NCBI RefSeq assembly: GCF_902141855.1
Contig: NZ_CABFVH010000023.1
Coordinates: forward strand, 1 to 64,000
DNA: 64,000 nt
Reading direction: 5' to 3'
DNA from: Methylobacterium dankookense
GTDB taxonomy: Bacteria; Pseudomonadota; Alphaproteobacteria; Rhizobiales; Beijerinckiaceae
Shown here in pieces: positions 8,766-18,600 of this stretch. How positions within the stretch are numbered: position 1 is the first letter of the stretch; every line of letters starts with the position of its first letter. Both the position numbers and the translations under genes were made by a program. Below the pieces are notes generated by a model. It saw only the letters and a program-made list of their open reading frames with translations, was not told where the DNA came from and ran no database searches.

Positions 8766-9311
8766 ATGAATGCACCCGACGATACGACACGGCCGACGGC
8801 GAGATACGACGGCGGCACCATCGCGCTGCATTGGCTGACCGCCTTGCTCGTAGTCGGCCTTTGGCTGGTCGGGACCTTCCTCGAAGACCTCGTCCCGAAG
8901 GGGGCCCTGCGCTCCGGCATCTGGTCGGCGCATTTCGATCTGGGCTTCGTCCTCACCGGCTTGGTACTGGCCTTCCTGGTTTGGCGACGGGCCGGGGGGC
9001 GCGACCTGCCGGTGGAAGATCCCGGGCCCTTGCATCGCCTCGCCAAGGCGACCCACGCCGCGCTGTATGTCCTGCTGCTGGTCATCGTCGGCCTCGGCAT
9101 CGCCAACGCCTTCGTGCGGGGCGTCTCCCTCGGTCCGGTCAGCCTGCCGCAACTCGGAGATCCGGAATGGCGGCGCTCGCTCACCCACTGGCACGGGCTC
9201 GCCGCCAACCTGCTGATGGCGCTCGCCCTGTTCCACGCGGTCGCTGCCCTCGTGCACCACTACCTCTGGCACGACGCCGTCCTGCGTCGCATGCTGCCCC
9301 GGAGATCCTGA
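8766..9311 (+). CDS. cytochrome b561 family protein
   Basis: A 181-residue integral membrane protein with four hydrophobic helices and the di-haem histidine pattern of the bacterial cytochrome b561 family: YDGGTIALHWLTALLVVGLW, WSAHFDLGFVLTGL, ATHAALYVLLLV and LTHWHGLAANLLM followed by FHAVAALVHHY. The family transfers electrons between quinones and periplasmic acceptors or oxygen. The gene ends five bases before the VIT1-type gene, so the two are probably cotranscribed, linking electron transfer to metal transport. Confidence 0.88.
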   Translation: MNAPDDTTRPTARYDGGTIALHWLTALLVVGLWLVGTFLEDLVPKGALRSGIWSAHFDLGFVLTGLVLAFLVWRRAGGRDLPVEDPGPLHRLAKATHAALYVLLLVIVGLGIANAFVRGVSLGPVSLPQLGDPEWRRSLTHWHGLAANLLMALALFHAVAALVHHYLWHDAVLRRMLPRRS

Positions 9312-9316
9312 CGCCC

Positions 9317-10012
9317 ATGCGACCCGTCCACCAGGAGCGGCACCTGATCGACCGCATCGGCTGGCTGCGAGCCGCCGTCCTCGGCGCAAATGACGGCCTC
9401 GTCTCCACCGCGAGCCTGATCGTGGGTGTGGCAGCCTCGGCCGCCAACACGGGTGAAATCCTCGTCGCCGGCAGCGCGGGCCTCGTGGCAGGCGCGATGT
9501 CGATGGCGGCCGGCGAGTATGTCTCGGTGAGTTCCCAGGCTGACACCGAGCAGGCCGACCTCGCCCGCGAGCAGCGCGAGCTCGTCGACGACCCAGCCGC
9601 CGAGCGGGAGGAACTCGCGCGGATCTACGTCGACCGGGGCCTCGACCATGCGCTCGCCTTGCAGGTCGCGGAACAACTGATGGCCAAGGATGCGCTCGGC
9701 GCCCATGCCCGGGACGAGCTCGGCATCTCCGAGGTCACGACGGCTCGGCCGGTCCAGGCGGCGCTGACCTCGGCGGCGACCTTCTCGGCCGGCGCGGCCT
9801 TACCCCTGGCGACGGCGGCGCTCTCGCCCGGCAACATCGCGGTCTATACGGTGTCGGGGGCCTCGCTGGTATTCCTGGCGGTGCTTGGGGCACTCGGCGC
9901 CAAGGCGGGCGGCGCCCCCATCGCCCGGGCGACGGCGCGAGTGACCTTCTGGGGCGTACTCGCCATGGCCGTCACGGCGGGAATCGGGAGCCTGGTCGGC
10001 AAGGCCGTCTGA
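9317..10012 (+). CDS. VIT1/CCC1 family iron/manganese transporter
   Basis: This 231-residue protein has the hallmark N-terminus LRAAVLGANDGLVSTASLIVG and the second conserved block AGAMSMAAGEYVSVSSQADTE of VIT1/CCC1 transporters, then a charged helical metal-binding region and three further hydrophobic helices (SAATFSAGAALPLATAAL onward). The family moves Fe2+ or Mn2+ out of the cytoplasm in exchange for protons. It is cotranscribed with cytochrome b561 and lies near the exported Dps-like ferritin. It converges directly on the next minus-strand gene. Confidence 0.9.
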   Translation: MRPVHQERHLIDRIGWLRAAVLGANDGLVSTASLIVGVAASAANTGEILVAGSAGLVAGAMSMAAGEYVSVSSQADTEQADLAREQRELVDDPAAEREELARIYVDRGLDHALALQVAEQLMAKDALGAHARDELGISEVTTARPVQAALTSAATFSAGAALPLATAALSPGNIAVYTVSGASLVFLAVLGALGAKAGGAPIARATARVTFWGVLAMAVTAGIGSLVGKAV

Positions 10013-10264
10013 CTACCGCTGCGGATCGTGGCAGTGCATCTTCGGCGGCGCGGTTGCGCAATCGATGGAGCACGTCTGGTCGGGCCGGCAGAACCACTGC
10101 AGGGCGCCGGTCTTCAGGCACGAGCCGGAACAGTGCCGGTGGGCCGCGTCCGTCGGTTCGACGAAGGATGCCGGCGCGTCGGGTGACGCCGTGGGTTGCT
10201 GGGCGAAGGCTGCAGGCACGACCGCGAGTTGAACCAACAAGGGCCAGCGCAAACGTCCCGCCAT
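10013..10264 (-). CDS. small secreted Cys-rich protein
   Basis: An 83-residue product with a signal peptide (MAGRLRWPLLVQLAVVPAAFA) and a mature part holding five cysteines: HCSGSCLKTGALQWFC, then PDQTCSIDC. The spacing suggests disulphides or metal binding in the periplasm. An in-frame ATG ten codons upstream also exists, but the chosen start gives a clean signal peptide. Family not recognised. Confidence 0.65.
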   Translation of the reverse strand: MAGRLRWPLLVQLAVVPAAFAQQPTASPDAPASFVEPTDAAHRHCSGSCLKTGALQWFCRPDQTCSIDCATAPPKMHCHDPQR

Positions 10265-10801
10265 CGCCGTCTCCTCGAAAAGCGGCAGGCACACGTCCCA
10301 TGTCTGCGCCGACGATGCAATGCCGTAGTCAAGCTGTACGAAGCAACTGAAGATGTGGATGATATCGACTAAAATTTATTTCATCAAATACCAGCTCCGA
10401 CAGTAGCGAGTGGCGGCAAGCACTTCGATGCCTATGCCGGAGAAGTGATTGCATTGCCCTGGGCAAGCCGGAACGGTGATCGGCCCGCACGAGGTGATCC
10501 TAATACAAAATTAGCGCGGCGTTGGCTTGAAGTTGACCCCGAGGTGATCGGGCTGAGCCGCGGAAGGAGTGATCTGCGTCGGTTGCAAAGGCTGAGGGCC
10601 GCCATTGTGATGGTTGCCCTCATTCACTCTAGATTTCTCCGCTGCGGAGCTTTGGTACCCGAAAGCGTGACTTTGCGTCGGCCATCACTGGAACGGTGTC
10701 CGGCAAACATCAGGCGGAAAAAATGGTCATCGGGCAGAATGGGGTGATGGCACGGTCCGTGCAGTCCGAGTTGGAAACGGGAAGGATAGGGTGACACGGC
10801 G
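10265..10801. other. intergenic region upstream of TnpB-like gene
   Basis: No convincing coding sequence. Between 10355 and 10395 the sequence is AT-rich (AAAATTTATTTCATCAAAT), unusual for this genome and a possible element border or promoter. A left transposon end could not be identified. Confidence 0.35.
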
Positions 10802-12499
10802 GTGGACGCCGAACCGAACCCGCTTGACAGGCTGGTACGGAACGGGAACGTTCCTCCCGTGCAGGCCATCTCTCTCCCCTACGACGTCCACGACGCCGGC
10901 CACGAGATCCTCGTGGCCCTCCGTCGCGTCCAGTCGGCCGCCGTGCGCTCCGCCTACACCAACGCGCCCGGACGAACCGAGGAGGAGCTGCGCGACCTCA
11001 TCAAAGTCCGGTACGCCGCCTCCGCACGCGACTCCGGCTCCGTCGACGCCTGGCTCCTGCACTGCGCCACACGCGAGGGCATCAAGCTCCGCGCACAACG
11101 CCCTGACGGAAAGCTTGTCTTCGGCGGACGACAGAACTTGGAGCGGCGGCGCAAGGGCCTGATAACCGCCGGCGACTGGCGCTCGTTGCGCCTCCGGCCG
11201 CTTGTCTCCATCGGCGACAAGGGGGAACTCGGCAATCGGCACTTCCGCCTGTCCGAGGACGCGCGCACCTGCACGCTGCGGGTCTACGGCCACGCGGTCG
11301 TCCTGGCTCTGCCCGAGATGCGCGGCAAGCGCGGCGAACTCCTTCGCGCCGTCGCCGCGTTGACGGCAGCGGGCGAGATCAACGTCGAGTTCCGGCTCGG
11401 CCGCGACAGGCTGTCGGTGATCTTCGATCCCGCCGACCTGCGCCGTCTGCCGGCCGGCGTCACGCTCCAGCAGGACGATGACGCGCGCCTCGCCGCCAAG
11501 GGACACAAGCCACGCGGCCGCCCGCGCGGCGAGGGATGGAAGCCGCCGCCGTTCCGCTGGGCGGACGTCGAGCGTCCCGTCCACCCCGAATGGGGTCCGG
11601 CCATTACGGCGCTCCCCGGCCGTTGCCTCGGCATCGATCTCAACCCGGGCTGGATCGGCCTCACCGTCGTCGAGAACCGCGGCAACCTGCGCAGCCTGCC
11701 CGCCACCCACGTCCTCGACCATCGCCTTGTCCGGCTCGACCTACCGCGTGGCGCTTCGCCGGAGCTCGTCACCGAGACGCTGGCGAAGGTCGCGGGCCTG
11801 GCCGTGGGCCTATGCGAGATGCACGGCGTCGGCTTTGTGTCGATGGAGGAAGGCCTCGGCAAGCTCCGATCCGGCGGGCGGTCGAAGGCGACCAACCACC
11901 GGCTCAACTCGTGGGACCGGACGCGGCTGAAGGCGATGCTGGCGCGCAGGCTGGGCCTGCGCGAGGCATCGCTAGTGACCGTGTGGGCGGCTTACTCGAC
12001 GACCATCGGCAACGTGGTCTTCGCCCTCCCGGACGCCTGCGCGGCGGCCGCCGACATCGGGCGGCGCGGCCTGGCCGAGGTGGATTGGCGCGCGCGCACA
12101 CGCGCCGCGCGCCTGAACGGCTCCCTGCCCAAGGGTGGGGTGGAGAAGGACCTCCTGCCATTCCCATGCCCTGAGGCGTTGCCGAGCCTATGGAAGGATT
12201 CGGACATGCCCAACGCAGCCGTGCAAGCACGGCTGCGACAGGCGGGGACGTGGCAGGCGGTCCATCGGGAAATCAAATCGGCGGCCATTGGCGTCCGCCG
12301 ACCGCACCCAGAGCTTGTCTCCGGGGCCGATGGCCATGCCCGCGTCAGCGGGCCGGGCCACGCGGTGTCGCGCCTCGGCCACCGTCGTCGCCCGGGGCTC
12401 GTGCTCCGGCCGACGGCGGTGAAACGCCCGGTTCAACCCGGGACGGCCGCCGCGACGGACAGTCGGGAAGCACGGGTTTCACCCCAAGCTGCCCGATAG
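10802..12499 (+). CDS. TnpB/Cas12-like RuvC nuclease family protein
   Basis: The product resembles the divergent TnpB-related branch of IS200/IS605 OrfB proteins. A split RuvC fold is visible: motif I CLGIDLNPGWIGLTVVENRG with Asp279, motif II VGFVSMEEGL with Glu349/350, and motif III LPDACAAAADIGRRGL with Asp411, preceded by VWAAYSTTIGN (compare the PAYTS...G block of this family). The CxxC zinc ribbon usual before motif III in TnpB is absent. All three acidic residues are present, so nuclease activity is possible. The last roughly 75 residues are Arg/Pro/Gly-rich and coincide with a strong RNA hairpin, which suggests that part of the gene is shaped by RNA function. GTG start; no companion TnpA. 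Family known; guide function inferred. Confidence 0.75.
   Translation: MDAEPNPLDRLVRNGNVPPVQAISLPYDVHDAGHEILVALRRVQSAAVRSAYTNAPGRTEEELRDLIKVRYAASARDSGSVDAWLLHCATREGIKLRAQRPDGKLVFGGRQNLERRRKGLITAGDWRSLRLRPLVSIGDKGELGNRHFRLSEDARTCTLRVYGHAVVLALPEMRGKRGELLRAVAALTAAGEINVEFRLGRDRLSVIFDPADLRRLPAGVTLQQDDDARLAAKGHKPRGRPRGEGWKPPPFRWADVERPVHPEWGPAITALPGRCLGIDLNPGWIGLTVVENRGNLRSLPATHVLDHRLVRLDLPRGASPELVTETLAKVAGLAVGLCEMHGVGFVSMEEGLGKLRSGGRSKATNHRLNSWDRTRLKAMLARRLGLREASLVTVWAAYSTTIGNVVFALPDACAAAADIGRRGLAEVDWRARTRAARLNGSLPKGGVEKDLLPFPCPEALPSLWKDSDMPNAAVQARLRQAGTWQAVHREIKSAAIGVRRPHPELVSGADGHARVSGPGHAVSRLGHRRRPGLVLRPTAVKRPVQPGTAAATDSREARVSPQAAR
12381..12436 (+). ncRNA. candidate omega-RNA (reRNA) 3' scaffold
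   Basis: Bases 12381-12420 fold into one long hairpin: arms ACCGTCGTCG and CGACGGCGGT, one C-C mismatch, then CCGGGGC / GCTCCGG around loop TCGT; 17 of 18 positions pair, two of them as G-U. The hairpin is followed by GAAACGCCC and GGTTCAA (12430-12436). In IS605-type elements the guide-RNA scaffold lies at the 3' end of tnpB, ends in a hairpin and a TCAA-type right-end sequence, and the guide begins immediately after. Here the guide would begin at 12437. Structure is seen; RNA identity is inferred. Confidence 0.5.
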
Positions 12500-13389
12500 C
12501 CTAAAAAATATCCTCGCTCGGGGAAGGCATGCCCCCGGCCGATGGTCCGCAGGGCTATTCGCGGGCCCGGCATCCACCCGGACATAACGCCTTCGCGCGG
12601 CACCGGCCGCTTCGGAGACGGATATGTGCCACCATCGCCCTGGCCGCCTCGTTATTTGGGCCGGATGGGACCGGCGGCCGACGCAACCCACATCGCGCAC
12701 CATGGGCCGCTCCGCTTCCGACACGCGGAACGCCCTTGAGGTCGGCGCGGCGGTGCCAAGCCTGCCCGCGGTTTCCTCCACCCGCCAGCGAAGGATTGCC
12801 GGAGCAGGGGCAAGGATTGCGTCGTTGCTCCTTCCGTCGCCTCATTGATTGGGAATTCTGTATAAGTAACTGTTTGGATTGAACTTTTTCATATTTCAAG
12901 ATCAAATCCAAAAGAATAGGCTATTCAATCCTTGGAATGCTTCGGCGCCCCTCCGATATCCTGCTTCAATCGAGCATCATCTCGCGATCATGCCAGATCG
13001 CAGGCCGATCTTGCAGTAATAGGCGGTGGTCGGACTTGACTCCCAGGGCCGTGCTCGCGGTACAAGGCGCTGCCCGGGCCGCGTCGGCCCGAGCCGACCA
13101 GGAGTAAGGGAATGACCGTGCCGGAACCGCCGTCGCGCAGGTAGGCGTGTGCGGGTAGCCGCCCACACACGCCTCCTTGCGATCCATCGACCGGGGTGCG
13201 CCCTCACGAGGCCAAAGGCACCCCGGTCAGCAACCCCGAACCGCCGAGGGCGGCAACGGGCGCTTCGGCGCATGGGCAGTGGATTCGCATCTCCCACCGC
13301 CCTTGGCAAGAGTCCCCGTTCCGCTCCGGCTCGAACGACGCCAGCCGTCAGGCATCGACCGGCTGTGCGTCGCCAGCGCGGAGCTGTCA
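12500..13389. other. gene-less stretch with AT-rich island
   Basis: No supported gene. From about 12845 to 12945 the DNA is strongly AT-rich and contains an 8-bp inverted repeat (TTTGGATT ... AATCCAAA), unlike the rest of the window. It may be foreign DNA, a promoter region or the far edge of the element carrying the TnpB-like gene. Confidence 0.4.
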
Positions 13390-13866
13390 TTGAACACGAA
13401 GCATGATCGAGATCCCGCACGCGAAGCGCGGGAGACGCCCGGTGACGCGGGCGCGTCGGCCGTCGGCCCGGGGGTGCCCGAACCCTTGTATCCGCCGACG
13501 AAGATTGCCGGGGCCGACCTGATGGTCGTCGGCCTCGCCTACCGGTCCGACGAGTGGATCGAGTTCCTGGATGGCGAGGATTCCGGCGGCCGTTTCGAGG
13601 TCGCCGCAGTGGTCGACCCCGTCGACCTGCGCCAGATCGAAGCGATGGTGGCGGGGCGGACCTTCCGTCTGGCGGCGGTCGACCAGGAGCTCGCCATGGG
13701 CACGTCCCTGGCTGTCCAACTCGCCTTCTTCGGGCCGCCGTCGGTCAAGGTCCTGCCGCCGCCGTCGGAGCGCAAAAGGCTGGTCGGCTCCAAGGCGCGG
13801 CGCCCACCCGAAAGGCCTTGGGTCCACACCCTCGGCGGTCCGCGTGAGCCAAGTCCGCGACGGTAG
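13390..13866 (+). CDS. hypothetical protein
   Basis: The 158-residue frame from a TTG start (GGAGC ribosome-binding site eight bases upstream) encodes a plausible globular core: ADLMVVGLAYRSDEWIEFLD, FEVAAVVDPVDLRQIEAMVA and AVDQELAMGTSLAVQLAFFG. The flanks are Pro/Arg-rich. ATG 13522 is an alternative start that would keep only this core. A perfect hairpin 12 bases past the stop supports transcription in this direction. Family not recognised. Confidence 0.5.
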   Translation: MNTKHDRDPAREARETPGDAGASAVGPGVPEPLYPPTKIAGADLMVVGLAYRSDEWIEFLDGEDSGGRFEVAAVVDPVDLRQIEAMVAGRTFRLAAVDQELAMGTSLAVQLAFFGPPSVKVLPPPSERKRLVGSKARRPPERPWVHTLGGPREPSPRR

Positions 13867-13878
13867 GATACCGCGTGT

Positions 13879-13906
13879 CGGGAGGGCGCCGGTTTGCGCC
13901 CTCCCG
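13879..13906 (+). terminator. hairpin downstream of hypothetical gene
   Basis: A perfect 11-bp stem CGGGAGGGCGC / GCGCCCTCCCG with loop CGGTTT sits 12 bases after a stop codon. There is no T-run after it, so it may be a GC-type terminator or an RNA-stabilising hairpin. Confidence 0.55.
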
Positions 13907-14314
13907 TGCATGAGGCGGACGCCTCACGGTCGCGCTCGGGGAAGAGAGTTGCCGCCGTGCCCCCGCGCCTCGGATGAGCCTGATGTGGATGGGGGAAGCG
14001 ACTACTCCGCCGAGCCGGCCCGCGACACCTTGAGCGCCCATTATCGGCTGAGTCTTGTGCCGACGATGCGAGGCCCGCCGTCTCGAACCCGCGGTCCCCG
14101 CCGGAGCGGGTATGCCGCTCCTCGACATCCCAAGGCGATTGAGTTCATGGCGGCGCGCAAGATCCCCAAGCCATTGCACAACCGTGTCGGCGCTGCCGAA
14201 TTTCGGCCACTCTAAGTGGCCACGTGAGCCGGGCGATCCCCGTTTCCATGGCTTGATCCCGACTTCGCGATGGCTCCCCCGCTCAACCGACGAACCAAGA
14301 AGGGAGAGCGGTAT
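13907..14314. other. intergenic region upstream of the ubiquitin-like gene cluster
   Basis: No supported gene. It must hold the promoter of the sigma-factor gene; a convincing sigma-70 or ECF box was not recognised by eye. Confidence 0.35.
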
Positions 14315-15043
14315 GTGCGCCCCCCTTCGATAGAAGCCGCCCTCGACCGATTGGCCACCCTCGACCTGGATAGGATGGTGCGTGAGGCACGGGCGGAGGA
14401 CCCCAAGGCGCCCGGCTACGTCGAGAGCGAATGCTTGGTCCATCTGCTGCGTTCGACACGCCACGACAACACGGACACCCGTTTCCAGAGACTGTTCGAG
14501 GTGTTGATCGAGAGGGTCGAGCGCTCCCTGAAGGGCTCGATCCGGACCAGCCGCCGCTACGACGCGGAGGAGTTGCGGACCGAGGTCGTCAACCGCCTCG
14601 TCGATCTACTCGTCGAGGACAGGCAGTCTCCGGGCATCAAGCTGGATTTCTTCGAGGTGCGGTTCGCCCGCGCCATGACCGCCTTGCGCATCGGCGTGCT
14701 GCGGCGTTCCGAAAGCCAGGCGGAGGGGACCGACCACATCGAAGACATGGGCGACGGTGAAGGTGATGCCGTCCCGGCCCTGACGAAACGTATCAGCCAG
14801 GCATTCGCCGCCGACGGGTCCGAACAGGAAAAAGAACATTTCCGGAACGAGCTGCTTCGCGCGATCGACCGTCTGCCACCCCTTCAGCGGGAAGCCGTAG
14901 CCCTCTTCCTCGAAGGCCACCGCATCGAGGGAGGGGACACGGAGACCATAGCGAAGCTTTGCGGCGTCTCGGACCGGGCGGTACGTTATCGCCTTAGGAA
15001 TGCGTACGAGACGCTGCGTCGGGAACTCGGAGAGAGACGATGA
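14315..15043 (+). CDS. sigma-70-like (ECF-type) factor
   Basis: The C-terminal part is a clear sigma region 4: AIDRLPPLQREAVALFLEGH followed by TETIAKLCGVSDRAVRYRLRNAYETLRREL, a helix-turn-helix for -35 recognition. The N-terminal half, with RFQRLFEVLIERVERSL and EELRTEVVNRLVDLLVED, fits a divergent region 2. GTG 14315 is preferred because a GGGAG ribosome-binding site lies eight bases upstream; an in-frame ATG at 14270 lacks one. The stop overlaps the next gene's ATG by four bases, so expression is coupled. It is the first gene of the ubiquitin-like operon and probably directs its transcription. Confidence 0.8.
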   Translation: MRPPSIEAALDRLATLDLDRMVREARAEDPKAPGYVESECLVHLLRSTRHDNTDTRFQRLFEVLIERVERSLKGSIRTSRRYDAEELRTEVVNRLVDLLVEDRQSPGIKLDFFEVRFARAMTALRIGVLRRSESQAEGTDHIEDMGDGEGDAVPALTKRISQAFAADGSEQEKEHFRNELLRAIDRLPPLQREAVALFLEGHRIEGGDTETIAKLCGVSDRAVRYRLRNAYETLRRELGERR

Positions 15044-15672
15044 CGACCAGCCCCTCGCACCGCGCGCAGGAAATCCTCCTGACCTTCGCGGCGGAAGGCG
15101 AACCCACCCCGAAGCGGTTGGAGGCCTTTACGAAGGAGTACCCAGACCTCCGCCGCGAGCTCACCGACCTTGCGGTCGAGTTGGTGCTGGAACCCTCGCG
15201 GCCGGTCCCCGCGGCTGACGCCGCGACGGCGCGCACCGTGTCGTCGGCATGGGCTCGCTTCCAGGCAGGCATCGCCAGCCCCCCGGCGAAGTCCCGGGCC
15301 GGCGCGGTGGTCGAGCCTTCGCCGGACGTCTTCGCGGGCTTCGCCGGCCCGTCATTCCCACGGCTCGCGGCCCGGCTCGGAGTGACACCCGCCTTCCTGA
15401 TCAAGGTCCGGGACGGCCTGATCGAGGCCGCGTCCTTCCCCAAGGCGCTGGCCAGGGACATCGCGGACGAGGTCGGGCATGGCGTCGACACGGTCATCGC
15501 CCTGTTGGAGCGCCCCGCATCCATGCCGGCCGGAACGATGGCCAAGGCCGACGGCAAGCCGGAGGTCGGCGTGAAGCAGACTTTCGAAGAGGCGGTGGCG
15601 AGCTCGGGCCTGACGGCGGATCAACGGCGGCGTCTGCTCGCGATGGCAGAGGCCGAACGTGGATCCGATTGA
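15040..15672 (+). CDS. XRE-like regulator, possible sigma or peptidase partner
   Basis: A 210-residue protein. Residues about 106-150 (FPRLAARLGVTPAFLIKVRD, then GLIEAASFPKALARDIADEV) follow the pattern of an XRE-type helix-turn-helix, with LGV turn and iA..l spacing. The N-terminus RAQEILLTFAAEGEPTPKRL and the C-terminus KQTFEEAVASSGLTADQRRR are helical. It overlaps the sigma gene by four bases and the next gene by fourteen. Regulators placed beside ImmA/IrrE peptidases (as ImmR beside ImmA) are often inactivated by cleavage, so this may be the substrate of the downstream peptidase domain, or an anti-sigma factor. Function is inferred from context. Confidence 0.7.
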   Translation: MTTSPSHRAQEILLTFAAEGEPTPKRLEAFTKEYPDLRRELTDLAVELVLEPSRPVPAADAATARTVSSAWARFQAGIASPPAKSRAGAVVEPSPDVFAGFAGPSFPRLAARLGVTPAFLIKVRDGLIEAASFPKALARDIADEVGHGVDTVIALLERPASMPAGTMAKADGKPEVGVKQTFEEAVASSGLTADQRRRLLAMAEAERGSD

Positions 15673-18600
15673 GGCGGGGCGGAAGCAGGCCGCCCGCATC
15701 CATGCCGAGATGGTCGCCGAGGGAGCCGATCCCTGGCAGCCGTTCGACCTTGCAGTGCGGGCCATCGAGGGCCACGGCCTCTGGCACCAGCCCGTCCACG
15801 CGGGCGACGTCTCCCTGAACGGAGGCCGGGCACGGCTCGACCCGAAGTCGAAGGGCATCCTATACGGCGAGACGGGTACCCCCGGAGGCGATGCGCTCCT
15901 GCTCGGACATGAGCTCGGGCACGTGGTGATGCACGGCGGGACCGCTCCCGTCGTCACCACGCATACCGACCCGAGCCGATCCTCCGAGAGCGGCAGCGCC
16001 GTCGAGCGGCTGGCCGACTACGGGCGTGGGGAGCGCCGCGAGGTCCAGGCCGACCTGTTCGCGCGCGAACTGGTGCTGCCGCGAGCCGTCGCGCGGCGCC
16101 ATCACCAAGACGGGATGAGCGTCGCCGACATCGCCGGGCGGCTCGGCATCTGCCCGGACGTGGTGACCCAGCAACTGCTGGACGCGCTACTGCTTCCCGT
16201 CGTGCCGGACGCCGCCCCCGCCCCCGCGGCCACGATGCGGCCGGATCCGAGCCAGGATGCGGCGGTCGCCCATCGTGGCGGCCCCTACCTGCTCCAGGCG
16301 GGGCCCGGGACGGGCAAGACCCGCACGTTGGTCAGAAGGATCGAGAGCCTCGTCGACGAGGGGATCGACCCGAACGGAATCCTCGTCCTGACCTTCTCGA
16401 ACAAGGCGGCGACCGAGCTGATGGATCGGCTCGCCCTGTCGCGGCCCGAGGCGGCCGCCTCGGTCTGGACGGGCACCTTCCACGCGTTCGGGCTGGACGT
16501 GATCCGACGCTTCCACGAACGCCTCGGACGAAGCGCGAGCCCGAAGCTCGTCGACAAGCCCACGGCCATCACGATGCTGGAGGGGGTTCTGCCGAGCCTG
16601 CCGCTGGCGCACTACCGGGACCTCTGGGACCCGGTGCAGGATCTCTCGAACATCCTCTCGGCTATTTCCCGCGCCAAGGACGAACTCGTCGACCACGTGC
16701 GCTACCGTGAATTGGCCGATGCGATGCAGCGTGCCGCCACGGACGACGCGACGCGCCTGAGGGCAGCGCGGGCGCATGAGGAAGCCATCGTCTACGAGGC
16801 TTACGAGAGGCTGCTCTCGGAGGCCGATGCCCTCGATTTCGGTGACCTCGTCATGAGGCCCGTGCGACTTGCGGCCGAGCATCCCGACGTGGCCAAGGCG
16901 CTGTCGCTCCGCCATCGCCACCTGCTCGTCGACGAGTATCAGGACGTCAACCTCGCCACCGTGCGCTTGATCCGGGCGCTGGCGGCCGACGAGGGCGAGC
17001 GGCTGTGGGTCGTCGGCGACGCCCGCCAATCGATCTACCGGTTCCGGGGCGCCACCTCGGCCAGCATGGCCGCGTTCCGGGCGCACTATCCCAGGGCGAC
17101 CCTCGGGGCGCTCGACGTCAACTACCGGTCGCGCAAGGAGATCATCGACACCTTCACGAGCTTCGCCGCGAGCGTCGACGCCTTCCGCCCGCTCGGCGAG
17201 CTCGGCCTCGCCCCCGACAGGGGGGCGTCCGGCCTCAAACCGGTGCTGCACGACGCCGGCACCCCCGACGACGAGGTCGCGCTGGTGGCCGCCTCCGCGG
17301 CGCAGGCGAAGGCTGCGGGGGTGGACTACCGCGAACAGGCGGTCCTGTGCACAACCAACGACCGCCTCGCGGAGTTCGCCGCCGGCCTGATCGCCCGGGA
17401 CGTGCCGGTCCTCTACCTCGGGCCGCTGTTCGAACGGCCGGAGGTCAAGGAGCTGCTCTGCCTGCTCGCACTCTTCCACGATCCCCGCGCCGCAACGCTC
17501 GTCCGCGTCGCCACGATGCCGGGGTTCGAGATGGAGCTCGGCGACGTCGCGGCGGTCGCCGCTCACCTGAGGGACGCTTCGGGGCCGCCCCTGGACTGGC
17601 TCGCCGCCGCCGACGCCATCCCCGGCCTCGCCCCCCCGGCGACGGCGTCGCTGCGGCGCCTGCGAGAGGTCTGCGGGGGCTTCGCGGATCGGACGCCTCC
17701 GTGGCGCATCGCGAGCGCGCTGGTGCTGGACCGGCTCGGCATCGGCCGGAGGATCGCGGCCTCAGGTACCCTGCCCGAACGGATGGCGGGCATTGCGATC
17801 TGGCAATTCCTGAACTTCCTGCGGTCCTTGCCGGTCGAGGGTCAGTTCCCGACCTTCGAGGCGCTCCGCCGGATCAAGAGGCTGGTCGTCCTCGGCGAGG
17901 AGAAATCGCTCAGGCACGTCCCGGACGCCGCCCTCGAACTGGACGCGGTGCGCATCATGACGATCCACGCCTGCAAGGGCTTGGAGTTCCGGCTCGTCCA
18001 TGCGCCCGGCATGATCAAGACGGGCCTGCCGCGAACGGCCAAGCCGCCGCCGTGCCCGCCGCCGGACGCGCTGATCGAGGGCAGCGACGGCCTCACCGGC
18101 CCGCAGGCCTGCCTGACGGGCCACGAAGAGCAGGAGGCCTGCCTCTTCTTCGTCCTGCTCTCCCGCGCGCGAGACGACCTGCGCCTCTACCGGTCCACCA
18201 TGATGGCCGGCGGGACCAAGAAGCGGAACCCGTCCGACTACAACGCCCGGATCGCCGCCACGCTGGGCCGGCCGCCCGCACTCGTCCGGCTCCCGTCGCC
18301 TCCGCCGCCATCCGGCCCGGCCGCCGTTCCCATCACATGGGAGACGCCGTTCGCGCTCGACCACCAGCACCTCGATTCCTACGGGAAATGCGGGCTGCGC
18401 TTCCTCTACACCTACCTGCTCGGCCTGGGCGGACGCCGCGACGAGACGCCGTACATGCGGATGCACAACGCCGTGGCGGAGACGGTCCGTTGGCTCGACC
18501 GCAACTTCGACGCCGGACACGCCGAGCCGGAGGGCTTCGACGAGGCCTTCGCCGCGGCCTGGACCGAGCACGGCCCGGTCGACCACGGGCACGCCGAGGC

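Noticed and set aside
12387..12445. The 3' hairpin as an ordinary transcription terminator
   Set aside because: It lies inside the open frame, 79 bases before the stop codon, and has no T-run; the omega-RNA reading fits better, though it is not proven.
10802..12499. CRISPR array beside the Cas12-like gene
   Set aside because: No regularly spaced direct repeats are visible on either side, so a TnpB-type rather than CRISPR-type locus is proposed.
16187..17566. 459-codon minus-strand frame opposite the helicase
   Set aside because: Helicase motifs on the plus strand are complete, and the opposite frame is compositional noise.
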